A DNA stretch of 64,000 nt from Arthrobacter rhombi (GCF_900163545.1 NZ_FUHW01000027.1:1-64000), one strand, 5' to 3'. Shown: positions 7,282 to 15,289, numbered from the stretch's first letter. Translations and numbers: made by a program. The notes: generated by a model not told the origin, from the sequence alone.

Positions 7282-7585
7282 GGTCACCGCCTCCCACTGG
7301 GGCGAGCTGGCATAGGACCACTGAGGCGTCTAGGCCGTCCATGGTGGCCCGGTCCACGGCACGCTGGGCGCTGGGCAGGTTGAACATGACGCGGCGGCGG
7401 TAGCGGGGCGGTACGTGATCCCCGCGCACCTGCACGACGGCGACGTACACGCCGGTAATCAGTGCGTGGTGGTCAACGGCACTAGTAGATTTGTCGGCTA
7501 TGCTGGAGGTATCCGGTTTGGGTGTGCTGTGCGTGTTGAGAAGGTCCAGGTTTGCCGCCTGGGCCTTTTCCATTTCCTGGGTCAT
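7274..7585 (-). CDS. hypothetical element protein
   Basis: A 103-residue protein with a polar N-terminus, a central hydrophobic strand region (ALITGVYVAVVQVRG), then PPRYRRRVMFNLPSAQRAVDRA, which is basic and predicted helical. Similar short proteins occur beside replication genes of actinobacterial prophages, but I cannot name a family. Its ATG overlaps the stop of the upstream gene (TAATG). It is part of the operon from 8111 leftward. Confidence 0.6.
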   Translation of the reverse strand: MTQEMEKAQAANLDLLNTHSTPKPDTSSIADKSTSAVDHHALITGVYVAVVQVRGDHVPPRYRRRVMFNLPSAQRAVDRATMDGLDASVVLCQLAPVGGGDHG

Positions 7586-7905
7586 TAGGCGCGGTCACCG
7601 CCAGCCTTGAGCCATGCGGCGTGCTGTTCCGGGGTGAACGGTTCGGCCAGGACGCGGGCGGTGCGTACGTAACCGACGGCGGGCGGGTAGATCGCTTCGT
7701 GCCAGCCTGAGGGGAGGATTCGCCGGGACAGCGATTCGTCCCGGTAAACCTCGCGAGCGGTGAATTGGGCTTTCCGGCGTGACATGCCGCGCTCGCGCCG
7801 GAAGTAGGTGCCGAGGTCAGGCAGTTCTACCGCGTTATCTACCTTGGCTGGGGTTCCCTTGGCTGAGCATTCGCTCACGGGCTGAGGCTGGGTGGCGGCT
7901 CTCAA
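7585..7905 (-). CDS. hypothetical element protein
   Basis: This 106-residue protein starts with TTG at 7905, overlapping the TGA of the previous gene. A basic segment (TYFRRERGMSRRKAQFTAREVYRDESLSRR, residues 34-63) gives it a probable nucleic-acid-binding character. The C-terminus (LAEPFTPEQHAAWLKAGG) is a typical short phage helix. The true start could lie further in. No family assigned. Confidence 0.55.
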   Translation of the reverse strand: MRAATQPQPVSECSAKGTPAKVDNAVELPDLGTYFRRERGMSRRKAQFTAREVYRDESLSRRILPSGWHEAIYPPAVGYVRTARVLAEPFTPEQHAAWLKAGGDRA

Positions 7906-8111
7906 GCTGCACCACAGCCAACGGGGCGAAGGAGACCGGCGATACGGTCGAGCTGGCCCGGGGTCAGGGGCGGCGCTTCGGCGACCACGCGAGCAACGTA
8001 GTCTTCGAGATGTTCGGCCTTGAGCTGGCGGCGCAGCTCGGTTACGTCCGCGTTCGGGTCGCGGCGCTTAGCGTGGGCAATCTGTGATCGGGTTTTTGTC
8101 CAAGACGACAA
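7902..8111 (-). CDS. small integrative-element protein, possible directionality factor
   Basis: A 69-residue helical protein: WTKTRSQIAHAKRR, then ELRRQLKAEHLEDYVARVV, AEAPPLTPGQLDRIAGLLRP. Related short proteins are common in actinobacterial integrative elements near the integrase. The start is TTG at 8111, fixed by a good GGAGG site seven bases upstream. It is the first gene of the replication operon, next to the recombinase unit. The phiRv1 directionality factor is also a small protein near its serine integrase, so this is a candidate, but homology is not shown. Confidence 0.65.
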   Translation of the reverse strand: MSSWTKTRSQIAHAKRRDPNADVTELRRQLKAEHLEDYVARVVAEAPPLTPGQLDRIAGLLRPVGCGAA

Positions 8112-8227
8112 TTCTCAACCTCCGGGCATGAATGTTCCATGCTCCGGCGGGAGGCAATTTCCTACAGGCTTCGTAAGCGGCATCCTGACGACCGGCGTAT
8201 CCGGGGCTTACCCCGGCGCTATTGCTT
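8112..8227. promoter_or_regulatory. gap upstream of the replication operon, with hairpin
   Basis: This 116-bp gap separates the integrase unit from the replication operon. It must hold the operon promoter. A perfect stem CCGGGG/CCCCGG (8201-8216) lies 12 bases after the stop of the 8228-8635 gene without a T run, and may act as a weak terminator or operator. The GGAGG site for the TTG start at 8111 lies at its left edge. No repressor gene was found in the element. Confidence 0.45.
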
Positions 8228-8635
8228 CTAGCCTATAGCATCAAGTGACGAAAGGTCCAAAAAGTGCAAGCCTGCGGCCTTGAGCTGGCGCAACGACCGC
8301 CATAATCTGATTTGCCCCATTGGCACGTCACGGCCACACTTCGGGCATTTGAACGGGTAAGTCTTGTGAATGCCCTTCGACGGGTCAAAGTGCCCCTCTG
8401 GTGCCCGTAGCGGCTTCACGAACGCGTAATCTTCGCCGTCCGTGAAGTTGTGGAGATCCTTGTTAGAGGGCATTTTCGTCTCGCCCTCGCCCTCCTCCAA
8501 GTCGCCCAGCACGTAGAACGAACCGAGAATTGCACGCTTGTGCGTGTCTCGGCCTGTGCAACCAATCTTGATGACGAAGCGCTCGCGGAGGGCTTCCATC
8601 ATGCGGGGGTCGGGTTTGGGCCTGCGTCGGCTCAT
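8228..8635 (-). CDS. hypothetical protein coupled to the integrase gene
   Basis: A 135-residue protein, chosen to start at the ATG at 8635 because it overlaps the integrase stop (ATGA), implying coupled translation. It contains one CPKCG pair near the C-terminus (FKCPKCGRDVPMG), a basic N-terminus (MSRRRPKPDPRMM) and a C-terminal helical tail. An additional Cys (KIGCTGRD) may complete a site. Co-expression with the recombinase suggests a role in integration or its control; no known family is recognised. Confidence 0.6.
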   Translation of the reverse strand: MSRRRPKPDPRMMEALRERFVIKIGCTGRDTHKRAILGSFYVLGDLEEGEGETKMPSNKDLHNFTDGEDYAFVKPLRAPEGHFDPSKGIHKTYPFKCPKCGRDVPMGQIRLWRSLRQLKAAGLHFLDLSSLDAIG

Positions 8636-10008
8636 GCTTGCTTCCAATCAATCTTGATGTGTTCCGGGTGGAATCCCCGGCCCCGGGTAGTGGGCAACAC
8701 CGTAATATCGGTGAGGGCGCGGACGATCTGGCGGCGATTCTTCAGCGGCAGATCTTCCCACGCGGCGGCAACGTCGGCGACTCCCAGTACCTCAGTGACC
8801 GGGCTAACCTGCTGGGCGCTGTTGATAATGCCCTCAAGTCGGGATAGTTCCAGGCTGAGTTTCCCGGCCTGCTCACGCACAGCGGCGGGGGATAGGAGGC
8901 CGTCCGCAAGCAACCCGGCCAGCGCGTCACGACGGCGGCGTACTTGGGCCGCTTCAGCGCGTTCGGCGCTCACGTCGTTGTCCTCGGTGAGCAATTGGGC
9001 GGCGTCGGGGCGGCTCAGGCGGGCCACGATTACCGCATTCACGTACTCGTCTACAAGGGGCAGTTGCCGGGTCAGGCAGTAGCCCCCGTGGCACTTGTAG
9101 ACCATGCGTTTCTCGCCTCGAGTCACATGGGCACCTGCGTACATCTTCTTTCCGCACTTCCCGCAGACCATGAGGCCGGACAGGAAATGTACGGCGTCGA
9201 GGTCGTCCGGCGCTTTTTTCCGGCCCGGGTTGGCTAAATGCTGCTCAAGCTGAGCCTGAGTGTCGGCGTCGAGAATCGCGGGCCAAGCATCTTTGGCGAT
9301 TACTTCCCCGTTGTACGCCCGATGGCCGATAGCGGTCGGATTTAGAAGGGTTCGCGTCAGCGTGCGCGATGTTAGGGGACTGCCCGTGGTGGCGGTGAAT
9401 CCCCGGCCCGTGAGGTCGCGGACGACGCCCCGGACGGGCTCGCCGCTCAGTATGCGGCGTGCGGACTCGCGCAATGCTTTGGCTTCCGGTTGCACTACCG
9501 TGACGGTGTCCCCGTCCCTGTCGTAACCGAACGGGCGGGCGCTCCAGTGGGGCTTGCCTTGGCTCGCCCGTTGACGGTTGGATGCCTTCTGACGCTCGCC
9601 TTTGTGGGCTACTTCCATCTGCGCGATGGCCGTGAGGATCGTTGCCACGGCCACGCCGGTAGGGTCCGACATGTCGAGGGAAACGCCGTGTACACAAGCG
9701 ATGTTTAGGCCTCGAGGCTTGCCAACGTCGATGACGCGGTGAAGGTCGCGCACAGAGCGCGTGAGGCGGTCCAAGTGCCAGACCACCACGGCTTCTACGG
9801 TCCCCGATTCGATCCCCTTGAGCAATTCCTCAAACTGCGGCCTAGTCTTGCCGCTGGACGCCGAGCGGTCGTTGTCGCGGTATAGGTGCAAGTCTTTCCA
9901 GTCTTTGGCGGCTGCAAGCTGGCGGCAGGCCTGTTCCTGGCGGTCTACTGCTGCGGCGTTGCCGGTCCTATCCAGCGATTGCCTGACGTAAATAGCGATG
10001 TGCGACAT
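8632..10008 (-). CDS. large serine recombinase (integrase)
   Basis: A 458-residue integrase that recombines attP with attB inside the lysE-like gene. The N-terminal resolvase domain has IYVRQSLDRTG with catalytic Ser11, and the conserved VVVWHLDRLTRS. A recombinase domain follows (about 165-275: RPFGYDRDGD, LLNPTAIGHRAYNGE). A zinc ribbon CGKCGKKMYAG...YKCHGGYC and a coiled coil follow before the C-terminus. Length is close to the phiRv1 integrase. The start at 10008 is set by the family N-terminus (MSHIAIYVRQS); the frame runs on into the lysE fragment but those codons are not part of it. The gene begins 33 bp from attR, as usual for these elements. Confidence 0.93.
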   Translation of the reverse strand: MSHIAIYVRQSLDRTGNAAAVDRQEQACRQLAAAKDWKDLHLYRDNDRSASSGKTRPQFEELLKGIESGTVEAVVVWHLDRLTRSVRDLHRVIDVGKPRGLNIACVHGVSLDMSDPTGVAVATILTAIAQMEVAHKGERQKASNRQRASQGKPHWSARPFGYDRDGDTVTVVQPEAKALRESARRILSGEPVRGVVRDLTGRGFTATTGSPLTSRTLTRTLLNPTAIGHRAYNGEVIAKDAWPAILDADTQAQLEQHLANPGRKKAPDDLDAVHFLSGLMVCGKCGKKMYAGAHVTRGEKRMVYKCHGGYCLTRQLPLVDEYVNAVIVARLSRPDAAQLLTEDNDVSAERAEAAQVRRRRDALAGLLADGLLSPAAVREQAGKLSLELSRLEGIINSAQQVSPVTEVLGVADVAAAWEDLPLKNRRQIVRALTDITVLPTTRGRGFHPEHIKIDWKQA

Positions 10009-10032
10009 GGGCCGATAATAGCCCACGACTTG

Positions 10033-10052
10033 ACAGCGGCGAAGACGATCGC
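10033..10052 (-). other. attR, right attachment junction
   Basis: On the minus strand the host half GATCGTC (with the preceding bases of the lysE frame) meets core TT (10043-10042) and then the element half CGCCGCTGT. Together with the left end this rebuilds attP as ACAGCGG-GTTTCG-CCGCTGT, a perfect 7-bp dyad around a six-base centre whose middle is TT. Confidence 0.75.
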
Positions 10053-10430
10053 CTTCGGGTTCAGGAGGTTCACCCAGAGCCCGCGACGGAACATGGACAG
10101 GGCGGATTCGTGGGCCCTGACGTCTACCGCGGACGTGTCGGGGTCCGGTTTGGCCCGCAGCAGACCCACGCCGAGATACACCAGATAGGCGGCACCCAGG
10201 TAGCGGATGGCGGCGAAGGCCACCGGTGAGTTGGCCACCAGCACCCCGATGCCGGCGGCGACAATCATCACGTGCACCAGCAACGCGGCCTGTTGTCCCA
10301 GGATGCCCCAAAAAGAGCGCCTGAACCCGGCATTGAGCGCATTATTCATGGTGTTGATGGCCCCGGCGCCGGGGGTGAAGCTGATCAGGATGCAGGCACC
10401 CAGCAGTGAAAGCCAAAGGGAGAGGGTCAC
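10042..10430 (-). pseudogene. LysE/RhtB-family transporter, N-terminal fragment (cut by the integrated element)
   Basis: Residues 1-129 of a LysE-family exporter. GTG start at 10430, helix 1 LWLSLLGACILISFTPGAGA with the family's TPG motif, helices 2-3 (LVHVMIVAAGIGVLVA, AIRYLGAAYLVYLGVGLLRA), and NLLNPKAIVF at the break. Beyond 10042 the frame continues into element DNA and ends after about 30 unrelated residues, so the hybrid product would lack the last helices. The remainder is at 102-341. Amino-acid or homoserine-lactone-type efflux is the usual role of the family; the present copy should be non-functional while the element is integrated. Confidence 0.92.
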
Positions 10431-10457
10431 CCCAAGATTCTAGGGGGCAGGAGCCCG

Positions 10458-10928
10458 CTAACTGGTTTCGTGGCGGTGGGATCCCGTGGCCCGGTCCACG
10501 GCGGAGACAGCGTCGGCCATGAACCGGGTCATGACCAGACGCTCCTCGGGGCTGTAGCCGGCGATGACGTCGCCGAGCTCTGCGGCCAGCGCGGTGAACA
10601 TGGCCCTCCCGTCCGCCACGGCAGTGGCGGTGCTCTGGATCCTGACCACCCGGCGATCGGCATCGTTGCGGTCGCGGGTGATATGCCCGGAGGCGGCCAG
10701 CCGGTTGAGGAGGGCGGAAGTCGCCGGCGAGCTCAGGTTCAGTTCGGCGGAGATGTTGCTGGCCGTCGGGGCTTGGCCCGCCTGCTCTGAGCGCATGACG
10801 TAGGACAGTGCGTTGAGGTCAGTCCGATGCATCCCATGCCCAGAGCCGGCGGTCTCCACGTAGCGGTCCGTGGCCATGACGAACTGCTGGAGCAGTTCGA
10901 CGAGACGAAGATCCGGGTGGCTTTCCAT
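10458..10928 (-). CDS. MarR-family transcriptional regulator
   Basis: A 156-residue winged-helix regulator. The DNA-binding core reads ISAELNLSSPATSALLNRLAASGHI and the wing is TRDRNDADRRVVRI (the DxRR motif is intact). Flanking helices would form the dimer interface. It is divergent from an MMPL transporter gene, 123 bp away, with a 23-bp inverted repeat between them, so it most likely represses both and is released by a lipophilic or drug-like ligand. The interrupted lysE-like gene lies 27 bp downstream on the same strand and may belong to its regulon. Confidence 0.9.
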   Translation of the reverse strand: MESHPDLRLVELLQQFVMATDRYVETAGSGHGMHRTDLNALSYVMRSEQAGQAPTASNISAELNLSSPATSALLNRLAASGHITRDRNDADRRVVRIQSTATAVADGRAMFTALAAELGDVIAGYSPEERLVMTRFMADAVSAVDRATGSHRHETS

Positions 10929-10969
10929 GGTGATAGCTTAGGCCGATCATCTTTACTAGAAAATCATAT

Positions 10970-10992
10970 TACTTTATGGTGGAACTAAAGTA
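10970..10992. promoter_or_regulatory. inverted repeat, likely MarR operator
   Basis: TACTTTA (10970-10976) and TAAAGTA (10986-10992) form a perfect 7-bp dyad with a 9-base spacer, in an AT-rich patch of an otherwise GC-rich chromosome. It lies between the divergent marR-like and MMPL genes, 42 bp from the regulator's start and 59 bp from the transporter's. Size and symmetry suit a MarR dimer. Confidence 0.65.
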
Positions 10993-11051
10993 GGATCCTT
11001 TGAGATCATGAACACCGGGTACGGCCGTGCCGCCCATGCCGAGGAGCAGAG

Positions 11052-13214
11052 ATGACCCAGCAGACCAAGGACCCCCATGCCGGTTCCCCGACGAAGTCGA
11101 GCGCTGGCCACCGGAGCCGAGGGCCGGTGCTTCGTGCCCTGTTGGCGGTCCTGATCGTCGCAGTCTGGCTCGGGGTGGCCGGGATCGGTGGCCCGACCTT
11201 CGGGAAGCTGGACCAGGTCCAGACCAACGACCAGGCGGGGTTCCTCCCGGCGACGGCCGAGGCCACGAAGGCCTTGGATGCCCAAGCCGCGTTCAGCGAC
11301 AGTGAAGCGATCCCCGCCGTCGTGGTGCTCGAAGGAAAAACCGCAGCCGGTATCGAATCCTTCGACGCCGACGCGCTCAAGAAGAGGATCGCGGCGGGGA
11401 ATCTGGTCTCCGGGGACATTGCCGGCCCCTTTCCCTCCGAGGACGGCACGGCGCTGGAAATGGTGGTCCCGCTGACCGAGGACATGGAAGCCGATGCCGC
11501 CGTGGCCTCGCTACGTGCCGCCCTTGCCGACCAGGTCCCCGACGGGGTCAACGCCTATGTCACCGGTCCTGCGGGGTTCACCGCGGACCTGGTGAAGGCC
11601 TTCGCCGGAATCGACGGCATCTTGCTGTTGGTGGCGTTGAGCGCGGTGCTGGTGATCCTGCTGTTGGTCTACCGTTCTCTGCTGCTGCCCTTCACGGTGT
11701 TGTTCACCGCGGTGGCGGCCCTGTGCCTGGCGATCCTTGCCGTCTTCTGGATGGCCAAATGGGACTGGATCAAGCTCGATGGACAAAGCCAGGGCATCTT
11801 GTCGATCCTGGTGATCGGCGCGGCCACGGATTATTCGCTGTTGCTGGTGGCCCGTCATCGTGAGGCCATCGCCGCGGGCGACCGGGGATTCGAGGCTGCC
11901 ACCCGGGCGCTCAAGGGTGCGGTGGAACCGATTATCGCCTCGGCCGGAACGGTGACCGTTGGACTCCTGTGCCTGACGTTCTCGGATTTGAACTCCAATA
12001 AGGCGCTCGGGCCGATCGGGGCCTCGGGGATCATCTGTTCGGTGATTGCTGTCCTGACGTTTCTCCCGGCGGCCCTGACCCTGCTCGGCAGGGTCGCCTA
12101 CTGGCCGTTCGTCCCACGCCATGCCGATCACCTCGACCCCTCTCCCGTGGCAGCGATCGGGCTCTGGGGCTCGGTGTCCCGTCTGGTCGGCAGGCATCCA
12201 CGCCGGATCTGGATCGCCACGGCGCTGGTGCTCATCGTCGGTTCCCTGGGCATCACGCAGCTCAAGGCCACCGGTGTCCCCCAAAGCGATCTGGTCTTGG
12301 GTGAGACCGAATCGGCGACCGGACAAGACGTTTTGGCCCGCCATTTCGACGCCGGCGCCGGCAGCCCGGTAGTGCTGATCACCGCCAGCGATAGCGCAGA
12401 GAAAATGCTCGAGACGGTGAAGAAGGATGACGGCGTGGCCTCGGCCTACCTGCAGGCGGAGGGTGGCGGTCCGGCAGACGCCGGAGCGCCGGGTCGGGAA
12501 CGCCCCGCCCAGGAGGTGGACGGACGGAATCTGATCTCCATCACCCTCGAAGCGGCTGCCGATTCGGCGGCGGCCGAGCAATCGGTGGTTTCGCTGCGTC
12601 AGGAAGCGCAGCGGGTGGACCCCGACGCACTCATCGGCGGCCCCACGGCCATCTCCCTGGATACCAATGTCACTGCCGAAGAGGACCTGGCGAAGATCAT
12701 CCCGTTGATCCTGCTGGCGATCCTGGTGATTCTCATGATGCTCCTACGTTCGGTTCTGGCCCCGGTGCTACTGGTCATCACCACGGTGCTCTCCTATGGG
12801 ACGGCCATGGGCGTCTCGGCCTGGGTCTTCAACGGGATCTTCCAGTTCCCCGGAGCCGACCCCTCCGTTCCCCTCTTCGGGTTCGTCTTCCTGGTGGCAC
12901 TCGGCGTGGACTACAACATCTTCCTGATGACCCGAGTCAGGGAGGAGTCGCTCAAGCACGGAACCCGTGAGGGGGTGTTGCGTGGTTTGGCCGTCACCGG
13001 AGGGGTGATCACTTCGGCCGGAGTCGTCCTGGCCGCGACCTTCGCCGCCTTGGGTGTGATCCCCATTATGTTCTTGGCCCAATTGGCCTTCATCGTTTCC
13101 TTCGGTGTGCTGTTGGACACCCTGGTGGTGCGCTCCTTATTGGTGCCAGCACTGGCCCATGACCTCGGAAAGGTCATTTGGTGGCCCTCGAAACTGTCCC
13201 AAGCCGGGGACTAA
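11052..13214 (+). CDS. MMPL-family (RND-type) membrane transporter
   Basis: A 720-residue transporter with the MMPL pattern: one N-terminal helix, an extracytoplasmic domain (about 55-175), a bundle of helices carrying the GAATDYSLLLVARHRE signature, then a second helix, a second external domain and a second bundle with the matching LGVDYNIFLMTRVREES signature. The two GxxxDY motifs carry the proton-relay residues. Such proteins export lipids, siderophores or drugs. RBS GAGGAG precedes the ATG. It is divergent from the MarR regulator, which points to inducible efflux rather than constitutive lipid export. Confidence 0.9.
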   Translation: MTQQTKDPHAGSPTKSSAGHRSRGPVLRALLAVLIVAVWLGVAGIGGPTFGKLDQVQTNDQAGFLPATAEATKALDAQAAFSDSEAIPAVVVLEGKTAAGIESFDADALKKRIAAGNLVSGDIAGPFPSEDGTALEMVVPLTEDMEADAAVASLRAALADQVPDGVNAYVTGPAGFTADLVKAFAGIDGILLLVALSAVLVILLLVYRSLLLPFTVLFTAVAALCLAILAVFWMAKWDWIKLDGQSQGILSILVIGAATDYSLLLVARHREAIAAGDRGFEAATRALKGAVEPIIASAGTVTVGLLCLTFSDLNSNKALGPIGASGIICSVIAVLTFLPAALTLLGRVAYWPFVPRHADHLDPSPVAAIGLWGSVSRLVGRHPRRIWIATALVLIVGSLGITQLKATGVPQSDLVLGETESATGQDVLARHFDAGAGSPVVLITASDSAEKMLETVKKDDGVASAYLQAEGGGPADAGAPGRERPAQEVDGRNLISITLEAAADSAAAEQSVVSLRQEAQRVDPDALIGGPTAISLDTNVTAEEDLAKIIPLILLAILVILMMLLRSVLAPVLLVITTVLSYGTAMGVSAWVFNGIFQFPGADPSVPLFGFVFLVALGVDYNIFLMTRVREESLKHGTREGVLRGLAVTGGVITSAGVVLAATFAALGVIPIMFLAQLAFIVSFGVLLDTLVVRSLLVPALAHDLGKVIWWPSKLSQAGD

Positions 13215-13483
13215 GGCGAAGAGCTACGAAGCCTGCTGGTAAGATGGGTCCTTGTGGCTCGTGCCGCCGGCAGGATTGCCGGTAGACCGGCCATGCGTCG
13301 ACAGATTTGATCCTTTTCCCGCCGCCGCCCCACTTTGGGTGAGGCACGACGTTGCGGCGGAAGGCTGGCCACCCTCGTGGAGGTCCGGCGGAGCCCAGAA
13401 TCACCGGGCCCAGGCATTCTTTTTCTTCGGCGAGATAGCGCGCCGAACCCGGTTGCGCACAGCAACGACCGAAAGCAGCCCCC
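13215..13483 (+). promoter_or_regulatory. leader/promoter region of the DEAD-box helicase gene
   Basis: A 269-bp gap without a gene. A TAAGAT sequence at 13240-13245 could be a -10 box, giving an RNA leader of over 200 bases. A GCCGG/CCGGC hairpin lies at 13278-13291. Long structured leaders are usual for bacterial DEAD-box helicases that are cold-regulated, but no specific element is recognised. Confidence 0.4.
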
Positions 13484-15205
13484 GTGAGCGTTTCTTTTAC
13501 TTCCCTCGGCGTGCCCGCACGCCTGGCGACCATCCTGTCCGAGCAGGGCATCGATAGCGCCTTCCCCATCCAGGAAGCCACGCTTCCATCGACCTTGGCC
13601 GGCAAGGACGTCCTGGGGCGTGGGCGGACCGGCTCCGGCAAGACGCTGGCCTTCTCGCTGCCGCTGGTGGCACGTCTGGCCGCGGATCCCAAGCCGCGTA
13701 AGGCACGCTTCCCCCGGGCCTTGATCATGGCTCCCACCCGTGAGCTGGCCACCCAGATCAGCCGCGTCGTCATCCCGCTGGCCGAGGGCGCAGGACTGCG
13801 CACCTCGGTCATCTTCGGCGGGGTCTCCCAGGTCCGCCAGGAGAAGGAACTGAACTCCGGCGTCGATATCCTCATCGCCTGCCCCGGCCGTCTCGAGGAC
13901 CTGTTGCGGCAGAAGGTCGTCGACCTTTCTCGCGTCGAGGTTTCGGTGCTGGACGAGGCGGACCACATGGCCGATCTCGGCTTCCTGCCCGTGGTCAAGC
14001 GGATCCTGGACCAGACTCCGCGAGGCATCCAGCACATGCTCTTCTCGGCCACCCTGGACAATGGAGTGGATAAGCTCGTCCAGCGCTACCTGGACCAGCC
14101 GGTCATCCATTCGGTGGATTCCTCGCAGGCCGCCGTGGACACCATGGAGCACCATGTGTTCGTGGTGGACGCGGACTCCAAGAAGGAACTGATTCTCGAG
14201 CTGGCCTCCGGAACCGGACGGCGCATCATGTTCATGCGCACCAAGCACCACGCCAAGAAGATGGCCGTATGGCTCTCCAAGGCAGGCGTTCCTGCGGTTG
14301 ACCTGCACGGGAACCTGAGCCAGAACGCCCGCGACCGCAACTTGGCGGCCTTCTCCGGCGGGGATGCCAGGGTTTTGGTCGCCACGGATGTGGCCGCTCG
14401 CGGTGTCCACGTCGATGGCGTGGAACTCGTGGTCCACGTCGATCCGCCCGCAGAGCACAAGGCGTACCTGCACCGCTCGGGCCGTACGGCCCGCGCCGGG
14501 TCCGCAGGGATGGTGGCGACCATCGCCACTCCGGATCAGCAAGGTGACGTGAAGTCCCTGATGCGTGCTGCCGGAATCAAGGTCCCCTTCGAGAAGGTCG
14601 GCCCGCAGTCGGCGGCAGTCGTTGCCGTCCGCGGCGACAAGGCCGAATCGGTCACCTATGTGGCGCCCCGGCCGCAGTCGAACCCGCGTGCCAAGACCTT
14701 GGCCGATTCCGATGCCGCCGGTGGGCGTGGACGCCGCCGCGGCGGTCGGGGCAACTCCCGTCCGGGCCGGCCGGCAGGACGGGGCGAAGCCCCGGCCTCC
14801 GGTGCCGAAAACCGCGGTGGACGCGACGGAGGCGAGCGGTCACGCGATGACCGGCCCCGTAGTGATCGCGGCGGCCGACCGGCTGCCGAGCGTGGAGGCC
14901 GCCCTGCGGCTGCCCGCAATGAGCGCACCGGCGAGCGCGCCGGCGGACGCAATGGCGGCCAGCGCTCCGGAGGCGGCCGCAGTCGTTCATCACAGCGTCA
15001 GGGATCGGGGCGTCCGGAGGGTCGCGAGGCCAACGCCGGCCGCGCTTCCTCCTCTTCGCGTCCCACGGCATCCGGTAGCCGACAGAGCAACACGATTGGC
15101 GAGGCCATTGGGCAGAAGACCCAGGAAGCCCTCGCGGCCGGCCGTTCGGGGCGTGGGCGCGGTAGTCGTCGCGCCGGGGCTCCGCAGTCCAACTACAAGG
15201 GCTGA
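13484..15205 (+). CDS. DEAD-box ATP-dependent RNA helicase with long Arg/Gly-rich tail
   Basis: A 573-residue RNA helicase that unwinds structured RNA in ribosome assembly, mRNA decay or cold adaptation. The core has the Q motif (FTSLGVPARL...FPIQEA), Walker A GRTGSGKT, PTRELA, DEAD within VLDEADHMADLGF, SATL, then VATDVAARGVHVDGV and HRSGRTARAG. From about residue 400 the protein is a basic, low-complexity tail rich in RGG, RGR and Ala (RGRRRGGRGNSRPGRPAGRG), typical of RNA-binding, condensate-forming tails. The GTG start is preceded by a weak site. A strong terminator follows. Confidence 0.92.
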   Translation: MSVSFTSLGVPARLATILSEQGIDSAFPIQEATLPSTLAGKDVLGRGRTGSGKTLAFSLPLVARLAADPKPRKARFPRALIMAPTRELATQISRVVIPLAEGAGLRTSVIFGGVSQVRQEKELNSGVDILIACPGRLEDLLRQKVVDLSRVEVSVLDEADHMADLGFLPVVKRILDQTPRGIQHMLFSATLDNGVDKLVQRYLDQPVIHSVDSSQAAVDTMEHHVFVVDADSKKELILELASGTGRRIMFMRTKHHAKKMAVWLSKAGVPAVDLHGNLSQNARDRNLAAFSGGDARVLVATDVAARGVHVDGVELVVHVDPPAEHKAYLHRSGRTARAGSAGMVATIATPDQQGDVKSLMRAAGIKVPFEKVGPQSAAVVAVRGDKAESVTYVAPRPQSNPRAKTLADSDAAGGRGRRRGGRGNSRPGRPAGRGEAPASGAENRGGRDGGERSRDDRPRSDRGGRPAAERGGRPAAARNERTGERAGGRNGGQRSGGGRSRSSQRQGSGRPEGREANAGRASSSSRPTASGSRQSNTIGEAIGQKTQEALAAGRSGRGRGSRRAGAPQSNYKG

Positions 15206-15248
15206 CCACCCGCGCAGGAGATGAACCGGGCTATCGAGTCCGGCACCG

Positions 15249-15289
15249 AGGCGCCGTTCCCCGTCAGCAGCGGGGGAACGGCGCCTTTT
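15249..15289 (+). terminator. intrinsic terminator after the DEAD-box gene
   Basis: GGCGCCGTTCCCC pairs with GGGGAACGGCGCC around a short loop and is followed by TTTT at 15286-15289. It isolates the helicase gene from the chaperone operon. Confidence 0.92.

Larger units (their letters stand above)
342..10041. mobile_element. 9.7 kb integrated phage-satellite-like element with serine integrase
   Basis: The element is bounded by the two halves of a LysE-family gene. The large serine recombinase sits at its right end. A rightmost-to-leftmost minus-strand operon carries small proteins, a D5-type helicase and a P27-family small terminase. At the left end, plus-strand genes encode a membrane protein and a lipoprotein. 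No portal, capsid, protease, tail or lysis gene is present. Size and layout recall the phiRv1 prophage of M. tuberculosis, which is about 9 kb with a serine integrase and a D5-like gene, and PICI-type satellites that keep terS. The joined ends form a symmetric attP. That it is a mobile helper-dependent satellite is inference. Confidence 0.85.

Noticed and set aside
342-10041. Reading the element as a complete prophage
   Set aside because: No large terminase, portal, capsid, tail or lysis gene could be found, and 9.7 kb is too short.
8632-10311. A 559-codon version of the integrase starting in the lysE fragment
   Set aside because: The extra 101 codons are the antisense/alternate frame of lysE and attR. 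The integrase family N-terminus begins at 10008.
11511-12581. Long open frame antisense to the MMPL gene
   Set aside because: Composition is Arg/Gln/His/Gly-rich with no domain; the MMPL protein on the plus strand is complete.
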